DNA of 64,000 nucleotides, taken from a halophilic archaeon SHRA6. Lineage in GTDB: Archaea; Halobacteriota; Halobacteria; Halobacteriales; Haloferacaceae. Made by a program: the position numbers and the translations under genes. Under the pieces are notes generated by a model, which had not been told where the DNA came from, did not search any database, and was given only the letters and a program-made list of their open reading frames with translations. Location of the stretch: positions 930,001 through 994,000 of the forward strand of contig SOPS01000001.1 in NCBI GenBank assembly GCA_005239175.1. The letters are read 5' to 3'. Every line of letters begins with the position of its first letter. The first letter of the stretch is position 1. Below, piece after piece: positions 38,039 to 45,887 of this stretch.

Positions 38039-38226
38039 ATGAATGTAACCATAAACGGACATAGTCACAATGAACCGACATATAAACAGCTTCGACTAAC
38101 TATTTCAAACGGTACTTTGTATTGTGCTAATGAGGATCTTCAGAGAGAAACTGGTATGTCTGAACGGAAGATTGCGTAAAAGCGACTATCCATTATTTAC
38201 GAGAAGAAAATTACGTGATATCATAA
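38039..38226 (+). pseudogene. Small winged-helix-like gene broken by a frameshift
   Basis: From ATG 38039 a 46-codon frame reads to TAA at 38177-38179, ending LQRETGMSERKIA. Moving to the next frame at 38176 gives VKATIHYLREENYVIS and a stop at 38224-38226, which completes a helix-turn-helix plus wing pattern. So one base appears gained or lost around 38174-38178. A TATATAA box (38020-38026) and an AAGGAG ribosome site eight bases before ATG show a normal gene start. It could alternatively be an authentic 46-residue peptide. Confidence 0.55.
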
Positions 38227-39090
38227 TTGTTCTAATGTATCTAAAATTTTATTTTTTAATTCACTCTCACTAATTTCATCGTCTGAATAGGCAATTGCCC
38301 ATTCATTTTCAATTCTAAACCTACCGACTGGTTCTTCTCCGGGTTCAGACATTTCAGCAATTAGTTGTTTAGTGGGAATCCCCTGAAGGATTGCGCTGTA
38401 ATATACTTCTTCAACATTCATAATATCGTGAACAATTTCATTAGGCTCTGTGGATGTTGTTTCATAATGAATATGTAGGTCATCTTCTTCAATAGAGTGA
38501 TCTGCAAGGTTCAAACCGAAAACCTCCAACTGTAAGTCAAAGATTTCCATTATATTTTCATTTGTTGACCTGATTTCAATAGTTGAAGTTATTTCATCAT
38601 CTTCCGAATGTATTCTGAGATCGTACTCATCCGGTCCAATTTTTGATGTATCTATATTAATTATATGTATTTCTTCTTCATTTGGCTCAATTGTATATTC
38701 TTTTGTATTAACTATCTCTCCCGCAAATTCTGTTGTTATCTTTTTAGTTCCTTCAACGTTTCCTCTATTTTTGATATCTACAGACACTTCTATAGTTTTT
38801 CCTTGTACAAATATTTCGTCTTTCGGTGATATCCCTGATAATGAAAATATTGATAGTTGTTCTTCCTCTTCTTCTTGATTTGCTTCCTCATCTTCTGTAG
38901 CTTGCTCTTCTTCCTCAGTTTCTTGCTCTTCTTCCTCAGTTTCTTCCTCAGTTTCTTCCTCTTCAGATTCAGTTGATGTTTCTTCTTCTGATTCCTCTTC
39001 TTGATCTGGTTCTTCAGAGTCGTCACCAGTACATCCAGCTAATGCAATTGTTCCACCCAGTCCAATCAGGACTTTGCGACGGTTTAGCAT
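38221..39090 (-). CDS. Tat lipoprotein with Glu-rich linker and CARDB-like domain
   Basis: 289 residues. N-terminus LNRRKVLIGLGGTIALAGC is a Tat signal with lipobox. Residues about 22-80 are nearly all Glu, Thr and Ser, a flexible acidic spacer. The next 90 residues (VQGKTIEVSVDIKNRGNVEGTKKI) look like a CARDB/Ig-like adhesion-type fold. The C-terminal 100 residues are unrecognised. It is anchored outside the cell. The signal peptide is shared in style with the two other lipoproteins of the element. Confidence 0.85.
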   Translation of the reverse strand: MLNRRKVLIGLGGTIALAGCTGDDSEEPDQEEESEEETSTESEEEETEEETEEEEQETEEEEQATEDEEANQEEEEEQLSIFSLSGISPKDEIFVQGKTIEVSVDIKNRGNVEGTKKITTEFAGEIVNTKEYTIEPNEEEIHIINIDTSKIGPDEYDLRIHSEDDEITSTIEIRSTNENIMEIFDLQLEVFGLNLADHSIEEDDLHIHYETTSTEPNEIVHDIMNVEEVYYSAILQGIPTKQLIAEMSEPGEEPVGRFRIENEWAIAYSDDEISESELKNKILDTLEQL

Positions 39091-39228
39091 AGAAGATAGT
39101 GATATTTCATTAATAATAAACGTAGAAGATAGTTACAATCAATTTATTATTGATATTCCAGAGTATGTGGTGATTTCTTGTATGGATTTTTCATATAAAT
39201 TGTATTGATGAAGTATCGTAACCGGAGT

Positions 39229-39651
39229 TCAGTCTACGAGTTTAATATCTACTAACTCAATCTCGGGTACAGTCCTTTCTCCCGTTAATGAAGTATAGGT
39301 ATGTAATCCTTGTACGGTTCCCCAGATATTGACGTTATCACCACCTTGGAATGGGTCTCCATCCCACCGACAGAACAGATATTTGTCACCTAACATCTCC
39401 TGATCGGGGTGGGAAATAATCAAGGTAAATTCGCCACCCTCATCATTAAAATCTGCTACACGCACATCCGAATAATGAACTGGCTCTCCCTCCCAATCGC
39501 TAATATTTCTGAAAAGCTCTTCCCATCCCGGAGACTCAGCTTCTTCTTTGACTTCTTCTTCGCTCGGTGGAATAAGTTGTTCAAGTTCAGAACAGCCAGA
39601 TAGTGCGCTTATCCCGCCAAGAGCAATCAGGACTTTACGACGCTTTGGCAT
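39229..39651 (-). CDS. Short Tat lipoprotein, OB-fold-like
   Basis: 140 residues. KRRKVLIALGGISALSGC is a Tat lipoprotein signal. The mature part of about 120 residues (GEPVHYSDVRVADF, GGEFTLIISHP, NVNIWGTVQGLHTY) reads like a small beta-barrel resembling an OB fold. No catalytic residues stand out. The signal-peptide DNA is nearly identical to that of the lipoprotein at 41894, and the upstream noncoding block is shared too, so the two loci are duplicates with different mature domains. Confidence 0.82.
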   Translation of the reverse strand: MPKRRKVLIALGGISALSGCSELEQLIPPSEEEVKEEAESPGWEELFRNISDWEGEPVHYSDVRVADFNDEGGEFTLIISHPDQEMLGDKYLFCRWDGDPFQGGDNVNIWGTVQGLHTYTSLTGERTVPEIELVDIKLVD

Positions 39652-39735
39652 ACGATTCCCAACTTATCCTATAATCTTAGTTTTTGTGACTTTCTATATA
39701 ATTTATAAGTCTTATAGAGTCTATCGTCTTTATAC

Positions 39736-40132
39736 TCACCTTTCTAAATAATAGAAATACGAATATTTCTTTCTGATTATACTTGCAATGTTATCCCCTA
39801 TCCCTCTACATATATCCGATTTAACGATTTATTTATTTATTGATTCCACTGTAATTCTTATTGTTCGCTCACTATGGATCTAGTGATTATCATTAGTAAT
39901 CTAGTTGTTCTAGATATGGTCTTAAATTTAGACAAGTAGAGTATAAGTTCCTAATAAGTTCCCAACTAGATAGTATATATTTCTATAATTCCTTTCTTCT
40001 TTTTCCTTCCTTTACAAAAATATATAAAAAGTTTTTTCCTTCCTTTTCCTTCCTTATCACTAGCCAGACTGAACGATATGCCAACAGCAAACTAAATCCG
40101 AAACTCACGGTGGTGCCTCATAGAGCATGTCC
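39736..40132. repeat. Duplicated noncoding block, copy A
   Basis: About 400 bases matching 42170-42559 (copy B). Strongest identity is over the palindrome TCACTA-TGGAT-CTAGTGA (39869-39886), the following TTCTAGATATGGTCTTAAAT, and the tract TTCCTTTACAAAAATATATA. Each copy lies upstream of one lipoprotein gene. Confidence 0.88.
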
Positions 40133-40264
40133 ATTCTAAGGTCACTAAATGTGCTTCTAAGACACATATTATGAGATCGATCTTGCTCCGAGGGGTATCC
40201 ATCGTCTCAAGCAAAGGAGCCACAAATTATGGGTGCTACATACCAATAATTGAACCTCTGAGAG
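40133..40264. repeat. 130-bp unit, copy 1
   Basis: Begins ATTCTAAGGTCA, contains GTGCTTCTAAGACACATATT and CTTGCTCCGAGGGGTATCC, and ends near TTGAACCTCTGAGAG. Directly continues block A. Confidence 0.9.
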
Positions 40265-40370
40265 AGGCAGTCGTTAAATTGTGCAAGACGGGTCGGTATA
40301 TGGGGACAATTGAAACTCTAAGAGAAGCTATCAACGGCCAAGATGGATTCACCGCAGTACATAGAGATCG

Positions 40371-40504
40371 ATTCTAAGGTCAATAAATGTGCTTCTAAGA
40401 CACATATTATGAGATCGATCTTGCTCCGAGGGGTATCCATCGTCTCAAGCAAAGGACTCACAGATTATGGGTTCTACATACAAAATAATTGAAACTCTGT
40501 GAGG
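40371..40504. repeat. 130-bp unit, copy 2
   Basis: Same unit, 238 bases downstream of copy 1 in direct orientation, nearly identical over its first 100 bases. It lacks the 400-base block in front, so the unit can be copied alone. Confidence 0.9.
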
Positions 40505-40676
40505 ATACTGCTAGCTACTATCTCAATGACGATGTTATAATAATCAGAGACAATTCCCTTAGTGAACATTGGTCTTACAGCATCAGACAGTCTTGTGGTC
40601 GTACTCCCATGTTTGACGAAGAGGAAATGAATATTATGTCCTTTCTGTGAGCAACAGTCGATTTTTAATTACTAAT

Positions 40677-40820
40677 ATGACTTTTCCAACTCCAGTACGA
40701 GCGACTTTAACTGACGAACAGCTTATTCAGGAGTACGAGAACGAACTATACGATAGCGATCTATCAGAACGTGAGTTAATCAGAATGGCTCTGAAAATCT
40801 ACTTTGGTGAAAAGAATTAG
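40677..40820 (+). CDS. Tiny ribbon-helix-helix-like protein
   Basis: 47 residues. A short strand (VRATLTDEQ) is followed by two predicted helices (LIQEYENELYD and SERELIRMALKIYF), the size and pattern of a minimal CopG/RHH DNA-binding protein. ATG 40677 follows an AT-rich box (TTTTTAATTA). It ends 33 bases before the convergent lipoprotein stop. It could control copy number or the element's own genes. Called from pattern only. Confidence 0.55.
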   Translation: MTFPTPVRATLTDEQLIQEYENELYDSDLSERELIRMALKIYFGEKN

Positions 40821-40853
40821 AAACGTGAAAAGAATAGTATTTTTGTTAATTAA

Positions 40854-41894
40854 TTATCTTAACTGCCAGAATGTCTTATCTCCAGTAGAAAAGAGGCCAA
40901 ATTCAAACACCCAATAAAGCGGTGATAGTCCTTCTTCAACTTCATATACCAATTCACCTCTCCGGGTTTCGCCGTCTGATAGTGGGGTTCCTTCATCAAA
41001 TCCACGATCAAGTTGACTAGAAGCCGATAGATCTTCTTGATAAGTATATCCTTGCTCATCTTTTATCATCATCTGTAGAATTGTTGAGAATCTTTCTTCT
41101 TCACCCGTATTGTTTGTGATTGATATATTCACAATCACATACTCATTACCACTATCTGGTTCAGCAAACATACCTAGTTCCGACTCTGTGCGAATCTCAT
41201 TAACAGCTACTTCCACATCTCCAAATTCAATAGTATCACCAACATCATATACATCAATAGCTAGTTCTTGGGTAAGTTCGTGGATACTATCTGCTTCTTC
41301 TTCTAAATTAATCGTTGCTCGTTCGATTCCGCCGAAGATAGATACATCAAAGTCAAAAACAAGTTCTAAACCGCTGGAATCTTCTGGAATCTCAAATGGG
41401 ATACCCCCACGTTCGACTTCACCGGGGACAAATTGACCGTCATTAAATGTCGCTTCATCACCCGGAGCAAAGGTTTGGTCGTATTGGTAATCTTCGTCAT
41501 CTCTCATTCGAGTCTGAAGTAGGTTACTGACAGATAGATAATCATCTGACGTGTTCTTGAGGGCTATCTGAACAAGGGCAAATTCATTCCCGGCATCAGC
41601 ATCATAGAAATCACCGAAATCAACCCCACGATCAAATGATTCAACCACTAGCTCCATCTGATCGCCTGAAACAAGATCTCCTACTGCAGCAGTAACAGAT
41701 TCTGCTTCAGGCTCTGTCTCTTCATCATTACCATTCCCGGTGTCATCATTACCATTCCCGGTGTCATTATTACCATTCCCGGTGTTACCATCATTCTCTT
41801 CATCTGCGGGCTCTGGTTCTTCATCTGTCTCCCCACTACATCCAGCTAGTGCTACCATTCCACCAAGACCAATCAGGACTTTACGACGCTTCAC
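40854..41894 (-). CDS. Tat lipoprotein with two DUF4352-like domains
   Basis: 346 residues from GTG 41894. KRRKVLIGLGGMVALAGC is a Tat lipoprotein signal; a linker with three DTGNGND repeats follows. The mature protein holds two DUF4352-type immunoglobulin-like domains (about 65-190 and 195-330), each with the FALVQIALKNTSDD / YVIVNISITNNTGEE strand. DUF4352 lipoproteins are surface proteins of unknown role. GTG 41894 is chosen because DNA alignment with the paralogue at 39651 places its start there; ATG 41918 upstream is an alternative. Confidence 0.85.
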   Translation of the reverse strand: MKRRKVLIGLGGMVALAGCSGETDEEPEPADEENDGNTGNGNNDTGNGNDDTGNGNDEETEPEAESVTAAVGDLVSGDQMELVVESFDRGVDFGDFYDADAGNEFALVQIALKNTSDDYLSVSNLLQTRMRDDEDYQYDQTFAPGDEATFNDGQFVPGEVERGGIPFEIPEDSSGLELVFDFDVSIFGGIERATINLEEEADSIHELTQELAIDVYDVGDTIEFGDVEVAVNEIRTESELGMFAEPDSGNEYVIVNISITNNTGEEERFSTILQMMIKDEQGYTYQEDLSASSQLDRGFDEGTPLSDGETRRGELVYEVEEGLSPLYWVFEFGLFSTGDKTFWQLR

Positions 41895-42169
41895 TATACG
41901 ATTTCCAGTTAATAGCATAGTTTTAATTTCGTGACTTTCGCTATAATTGATGAATAGGCAGTATCAGAGATTTTCACAGATATTTGTCTGTATATCATAG
42001 GAAGATTTTAGTATGAAACATAATAAGTAATTTTATCAGAATGCCTTACTCTCTCAGATTCGAGGATCTGATGCATTGCAGTGAAATTATCTTATATTAT
42101 TAATTTTATGTGCTCTATAAAAGCTAAATGTACAATTTTTAAGTTCTATAGCCCCTATTTTCTTGATAC

Positions 42170-42559
42170 CTACCTTTCTAAGTAACGGGAGTAGAGTCGT
42201 CTATTTGGATTACACTTGCAATGTTCTCTCCTATCCCCCTAGATATATCCGATTTAACGATTTATTTTACTATCTGTCAATTCTCCTGTAACTATACTGC
42301 TCGCTCACTAGGGATCTAGTGATTATCATTAGTACTCTAGTTGTTCTAGATATGGTCTTAAATTTAGACAAGTAGAGTATAAGTTCCTAACTAGATAGTA
42401 TATAATTCTATTATTCCTTTCTTCTTTTTCCTTCCTTTACAAAAATATATAAAAAGTTTTTCCTTCCTTTTCCTTCCTTGCTTATCACTATCCAGACTGA
42501 ACGATATGCCAACAGCAAACTAAATCCGAAATCACGGTTGTGCCTCATAGAGCATGTCC
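42170..42559. repeat. Duplicated noncoding block, copy B
   Basis: Partner of 39736-40132. Its palindrome TCACTAG-GGAT-CTAGTGA (42303-42320) is more perfect than that of copy A. Lies upstream of the DUF4352 lipoprotein. Confidence 0.88.
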
Positions 42560-42690
42560 ATTCTAAGGTCAATAAATGTGCTTCTAAGACACATATTATG
42601 AGATCGATCTTGCTCCGAGGGGTATCCATCGTCTCAAGCAAAGGACTCACAAAAAATGTACATAGATGCTATAATTTGAACCTCTGAGAG
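42560..42690. repeat. 130-bp unit, copy 3
   Basis: Continues block B as copy 1 continues block A; the last 35 bases have diverged but the end TTGAACCTCTGAGAG is kept. Confidence 0.88.
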
Positions 42691-42939
42691 AATTCAAGCC
42701 ATGGATGTCTAATGTGCTTCTGAAGCAAATGAGAGGATTTCTAAAAAGAAATCTCCTTGAGCTTTTGACGGAGTCGTTCTCTCTTTCTATGTAGAATCAT
42801 TATGTAAGATTTAGATAATAGCATGATTTATACTAATCGCTATACGAAATAGGGGTGTGGATTTGAGAGAGTGTTATTAGAATATTTCGCTATTTCTAAT
42901 GTGGTTGAATGTGTGTTTGATACACCTAATATAAGTAAT

Positions 42940-42956
42940 TTCTGGGGCAAGTAACT
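42940..42956. repeat. Right attachment repeat (attR)
   Basis: TTCTGGGGCAAGTAACT, exact copy of 33358-33374. GC-rich host sequence resumes immediately after it. Confidence 0.88.
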
Positions 42957-43055
42957 AACCGGCCGGAGATCCCGGTCGTTCCCCTGGACAGTCAATTCTC
43001 CGGACAGTGATCGGACGTGTGTAGCTTTTTCAGCGTGTACCTCGTAGCTTGCTTT

Positions 43056-43553
43056 ATGGCAGATGGCGGGAGCGATCGAGCGGTGGCCTCCGACGAGAGT
43101 GCCGACGTCGATGTCGACGAGCTTCTCGCGGCGGTTGGGTTCGATCCGGAGACGAACGTGCTCACAGCACGACAGGCGGAGGTGCTCGCGCTGCGCGAAC
43201 AGGGAATCAAACAGCAGACGATCGCCCGGATGCTCGGCACCTCGCGGGCGAACGTCTCGAGCGTGGAATCGAGCGCCCGCGAGAACATCGAGAAAGCGAA
43301 AGAAACGGTGGCCTTCTCGGAGGCGTTATCAGCACCCGTCCGGCTGACGATCGAGGCCGGGACGGACCTGTACGACGTGCCGAAACAGGTGTACGACGCC
43401 TGCGACGAAGCCGGCGTGAAGGTCAACTACACCGCGCCGGACCTCATGAAGGTCGTCAGCGACGCTGCCGGCAAGGCTGTCGAAGGCCGAGAAATCAAAC
43501 AACGGGTGTCGATCGGGGTCACGAGCGACGGAACCGTCCGAGTGCGCAGGTAG
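43056..43553 (+). CDS. Tfx family DNA-binding protein
   Basis: 165 residues from ATG 43056. The N-terminal helix-turn-helix (LTARQAEVLALREQGIKQQTIARMLGTSRANVSSVE) is typical of Tfx, first described as an activator of the molybdenum formylmethanofuran dehydrogenase operon in a methanogen. The C-terminal half is the conserved Tfx domain (LYDVPKQVYDACDEAGVKVNY). The target in haloarchaea is unknown; a MOT1-like transporter gene lies 13 kb away. Its 3' end is duplicated. Confidence 0.93.
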   Translation: MADGGSDRAVASDESADVDVDELLAAVGFDPETNVLTARQAEVLALREQGIKQQTIARMLGTSRANVSSVESSARENIEKAKETVAFSEALSAPVRLTIEAGTDLYDVPKQVYDACDEAGVKVNYTAPDLMKVVSDAAGKAVEGREIKQRVSIGVTSDGTVRVRR

Positions 43554-43582
43554 ACGACGGAACCGCCCGCGTGCGCAGGTAG
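43527..43582 (+). repeat. Duplication of the last codons and stop of the Tfx gene
   Basis: GACGGAACCGTCCGAGTGCG with the following CAGGTAG at 43527-43553 is repeated with two changes at 43556-43582, period 29. Both copies end in TAG. Confidence 0.9.
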
Positions 43583-43605
43583 CTTTACGCTGCGGCGCTG
43601 GCCGA

Positions 43606-45810
43606 TCAGTCCGCAGCGGCTGGCCCCGAGCCGTCTTCAGTTGACGAGTCAGCGGCGTCCTCGGCGTCCGCGTCAGTTGCGCCAGCCGGCTCGATCGCGC
43701 CCTTCGTTTCGAGCGCCTCCAACAGGAGTTCGGCCACGTCGACGATTTCGAGATCGTCCTCGAAGCCGCCGGTTTTGCGGCCGTCTTCAAACATCGTCGT
43801 ACACATCGGGCAGGCAACGACAAATTTCTCGATGCGATCGCCCGCGGCGGTGTCTTCGAGCGCCTCACGCAGGCGCTCTTCGCTCGGTTTCGTCTCTTCG
43901 TCGATGTCCATCCAGAGGCCACCGCCGCCGCCGCCACAACAGAACGAGTCCTCGTGGCTGCGTGGCATCTCGTGTAACTCTGCGCCGGTCGCACGGATCA
44001 GTTCGCGGGGTGCCTCGTACTCGCCGTTGTAGCGGCCAAGATGGCACGGATCGTGATACGTGACGGTGTAATCGAGCTCAGTCCCGGAGAGATCGAGCCG
44101 GCCATCGTTGACAAGCCGTTCGACGACCTGCGTCCAGTGGAACACACCAATCTCGCCGTCTTCGTTCCACGCGTCGTCGTACTCGAAGGGCATCACCGGA
44201 TCGTCGGCGAACGCCGCGAAGTCGATCTCGGGATACTCGTTTTTCATCGTGTTGTACGAGTGTGGATCCGTACAGACGATGTGTTCGAAGTCGCAGGCCT
44301 CGAAAGATTCGACGTGGTGGCCCGCCAGTTCGAGGTAGAGGAACTCCTCGCCGACGCGGCGGATGTCGTTGCCGTCGTACTTCTCGTCGTCAAAGAGGAT
44401 GCCGTAGGAGACGTCTGCGGCCTCGAAGATCCGCGCGAGCGATCGCGCCACCCGCTTGTTCCGATCGTCGAAGCTCGGATAATCGCCCACGTACCAGAGA
44501 TACTCGACTTCGGTCTCACGGGCGTCGTCGATCTCGAAGTCGAGTTCGTCGGCCCAGTCGGCTCGTTTCGTCTGCGGATCGCCGAACGTGTTGCCCTTCT
44601 GCATGAGATTGCCGAAGACGTCCTGCATGCTCGGGGCGATCGCCCCCTCGTCGGTGAGTTGGCGGTTCATTCGCGTGAAGCTCGAGAGGTGTTCGATCTC
44701 GACCGGACAGGCGTCCATGCAGGCCATACACGCCATGCAGGACTCCATCGTCTCGGCGTCGATGACCGAAGTGCCGCCGTCGGCGACGATCGGTTGCTGT
44801 TCGCTGCCGGCGTCGAGCGCCTCGCGATAGGCTTTCAGATCGAGGATGACGTCTCGGGGGTCGAGCGGTCGCCCGGAGGCCTTGGCCGGACAGACCGACG
44901 AACAGCGCCCACACTTCGTGCAGGCGTCCTGGTCGAGCAACTCTTTCCACGTGAAATCGTCGATCGAGTCAGCGTTGGCGTGATCCAGATCGGCTGGCAC
45001 GCCCGGCAGCCGCGAACCGGCCTTCTCGTCGCGAACGACGACGTTCGCGAACGACGAGAGCATGTGGAACGGCTTCGCGTAGGGGATCCACGCGATGAAT
45101 GCGAACGCCAAAAGCGAGTGGCTCCACCACAGCGCGGGGTATGTCGTTGCGGCCATCGCGGCGTCAAACCCGATCGCGCGGAGGGCTTCAGCCATCGCGT
45201 AGCCGAGGAAGCTCACCGTCTCGGCCGATCGCTGCGGTTGGCCAACCATTGACACTGCTTGTACGAGGAAGCCGCCGACGCCCAACAGGAATAGCGACCA
45301 GACAAAGAAGTCGTCTTCGCGAGCCGTGTGTTTGCCCCACAGCCGGGCGTTGCCAACGACGTAGCGGCGGTACATCGCCATCGAGATGCCGATCACGAAC
45401 AACAGCCCGAACGCATCGACAACGAACTGGTAGGCGAGATAGAAGTCCCCAACCCAGAATGACTCCCCAGTCAGTGGGCGATACAGGTCGATGTCGATCC
45501 CGAGGATCGTCGTTGCGACGACCAACACGAGAAAGCCCCAGAGAATGAAGGTGTGCATCACGCCGGCGTAGACGTCTCGATCGAACTGTTTCTCATTCGT
45601 GGCGACGATTTTGACGGCGCTCACGAACCGCGCGGGCAACTCGCTCAGTCGATCGATCGGCTCGTCGCTCCCTCGGGTGTATCTCGTAAACCGCTCGTAC
45701 ACGCCGTACAGAAAGACGAGAATCGCGACCGACGCCAAAAAGTAGAAGGCGGCTTTTCCCGTCGGCCCGATCAGCCAGAACGTCTCTCGGGTCGCCTGGA
45801 GAACTGTCAT
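43606..45810 (-). CDS. Membrane-bound Fe-S oxidoreductase, HdrD/NarI-like
   Basis: 734 residues from ATG 45810. The first 280 residues contain five or six membrane helices like the NarI cytochrome b subunit, with His residues (VMHTFILWG, WWSHSLLAF) that could bind heme. The middle holds two [4Fe-4S] motifs, CTKCGRCSSVCP and CMACMACMDACP. The C-terminal part has one full CCG domain (DPCHLGRY, FCCGGGGGG, CPMCTTMF) preceded by a degenerate first copy. It probably passes electrons between a soluble donor (for instance ETF or lactate/acyl-CoA oxidation) and quinone. Partner not adjacent. The tail is acidic and disordered. Confidence 0.9.
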   Translation of the reverse strand: MTVLQATRETFWLIGPTGKAAFYFLASVAILVFLYGVYERFTRYTRGSDEPIDRLSELPARFVSAVKIVATNEKQFDRDVYAGVMHTFILWGFLVLVVATTILGIDIDLYRPLTGESFWVGDFYLAYQFVVDAFGLLFVIGISMAMYRRYVVGNARLWGKHTAREDDFFVWSLFLLGVGGFLVQAVSMVGQPQRSAETVSFLGYAMAEALRAIGFDAAMAATTYPALWWSHSLLAFAFIAWIPYAKPFHMLSSFANVVVRDEKAGSRLPGVPADLDHANADSIDDFTWKELLDQDACTKCGRCSSVCPAKASGRPLDPRDVILDLKAYREALDAGSEQQPIVADGGTSVIDAETMESCMACMACMDACPVEIEHLSSFTRMNRQLTDEGAIAPSMQDVFGNLMQKGNTFGDPQTKRADWADELDFEIDDARETEVEYLWYVGDYPSFDDRNKRVARSLARIFEAADVSYGILFDDEKYDGNDIRRVGEEFLYLELAGHHVESFEACDFEHIVCTDPHSYNTMKNEYPEIDFAAFADDPVMPFEYDDAWNEDGEIGVFHWTQVVERLVNDGRLDLSGTELDYTVTYHDPCHLGRYNGEYEAPRELIRATGAELHEMPRSHEDSFCCGGGGGGLWMDIDEETKPSEERLREALEDTAAGDRIEKFVVACPMCTTMFEDGRKTGGFEDDLEIVDVAELLLEALETKGAIEPAGATDADAEDAADSSTEDGSGPAAAD

Positions 45811-45887
45811 AGTTAATGGGGCGAATACGAGGCTGTTAAAAGTTCCTGCTAGAACGTCCGGGCGATTATTACTGAGGTAGACGCTGA

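Larger units (their letters stand above)
39652..40676. other. Noncoding, repeat-rich region of the element
   Basis: About 1 kb without a convincing gene. It holds duplicated block A (39736-40132), two copies of a 130-bp unit, long pyrimidine tracts (TTCTTTTTCCTTCC), and CTAG-rich palindromes. Short frames such as 40171-40377 fall inside the repeats and are not conserved among copies. Confidence 0.6.
41919..42939. other. Noncoding right end of the element
   Basis: About 1 kb without a convincing gene: duplicated block B, a third 130-bp unit, a hairpin GATTTCT-AAAA-AGAAATC at 42736-42753, and an ATTAGAA/TTCTAAT inverted pair near 42879-42903 close to attR. The frame at 42411-42650 lies in the repeats and is probably not translated. 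Confidence 0.6.
33375..42956. mobile_element. Integrated 9.6-kb plasmid-like element
   Basis: The block between the two 17-bp repeats is AT-rich with different codon use, while both flanks are GC-rich. It starts with a regulator-integrase pair next to attL and includes a primase-polymerase-like gene, an AN1 zinc-finger membrane protein, small DNA-binding genes, three Tat lipoproteins and duplicated noncoding blocks. No capsid, portal, spike or packaging-ATPase gene was recognised, so I call it an integrative plasmid rather than a provirus. The expected excised circle is about 9.6 kb. Loss of the block would rejoin the TRAM gene to its original downstream sequence at 42957. Confidence 0.88.

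Noticed and set aside
40171-40377. 68-codon frame starting in the 130-bp unit
   Set aside because: The frame diverges and stops early in the other two copies, so conservation is at DNA level, not protein level.
42411-42650. 79-codon minus-strand frame
   Set aside because: Falls across repeat copy 3 and block B pyrimidine tract; composition (KEGKGRK) reflects the tract.
33375-42956. Provirus of a known pleomorphic or tailed haloarchaeal virus
   Set aside because: No spike, capsid, portal, terminase or AAA packaging gene was recognised.
43017-43055. Extended N-terminus for the Tfx protein
   Set aside because: The extra 13 residues are hydrophobic/cysteine-containing and precede the family-like start MADGGSD.
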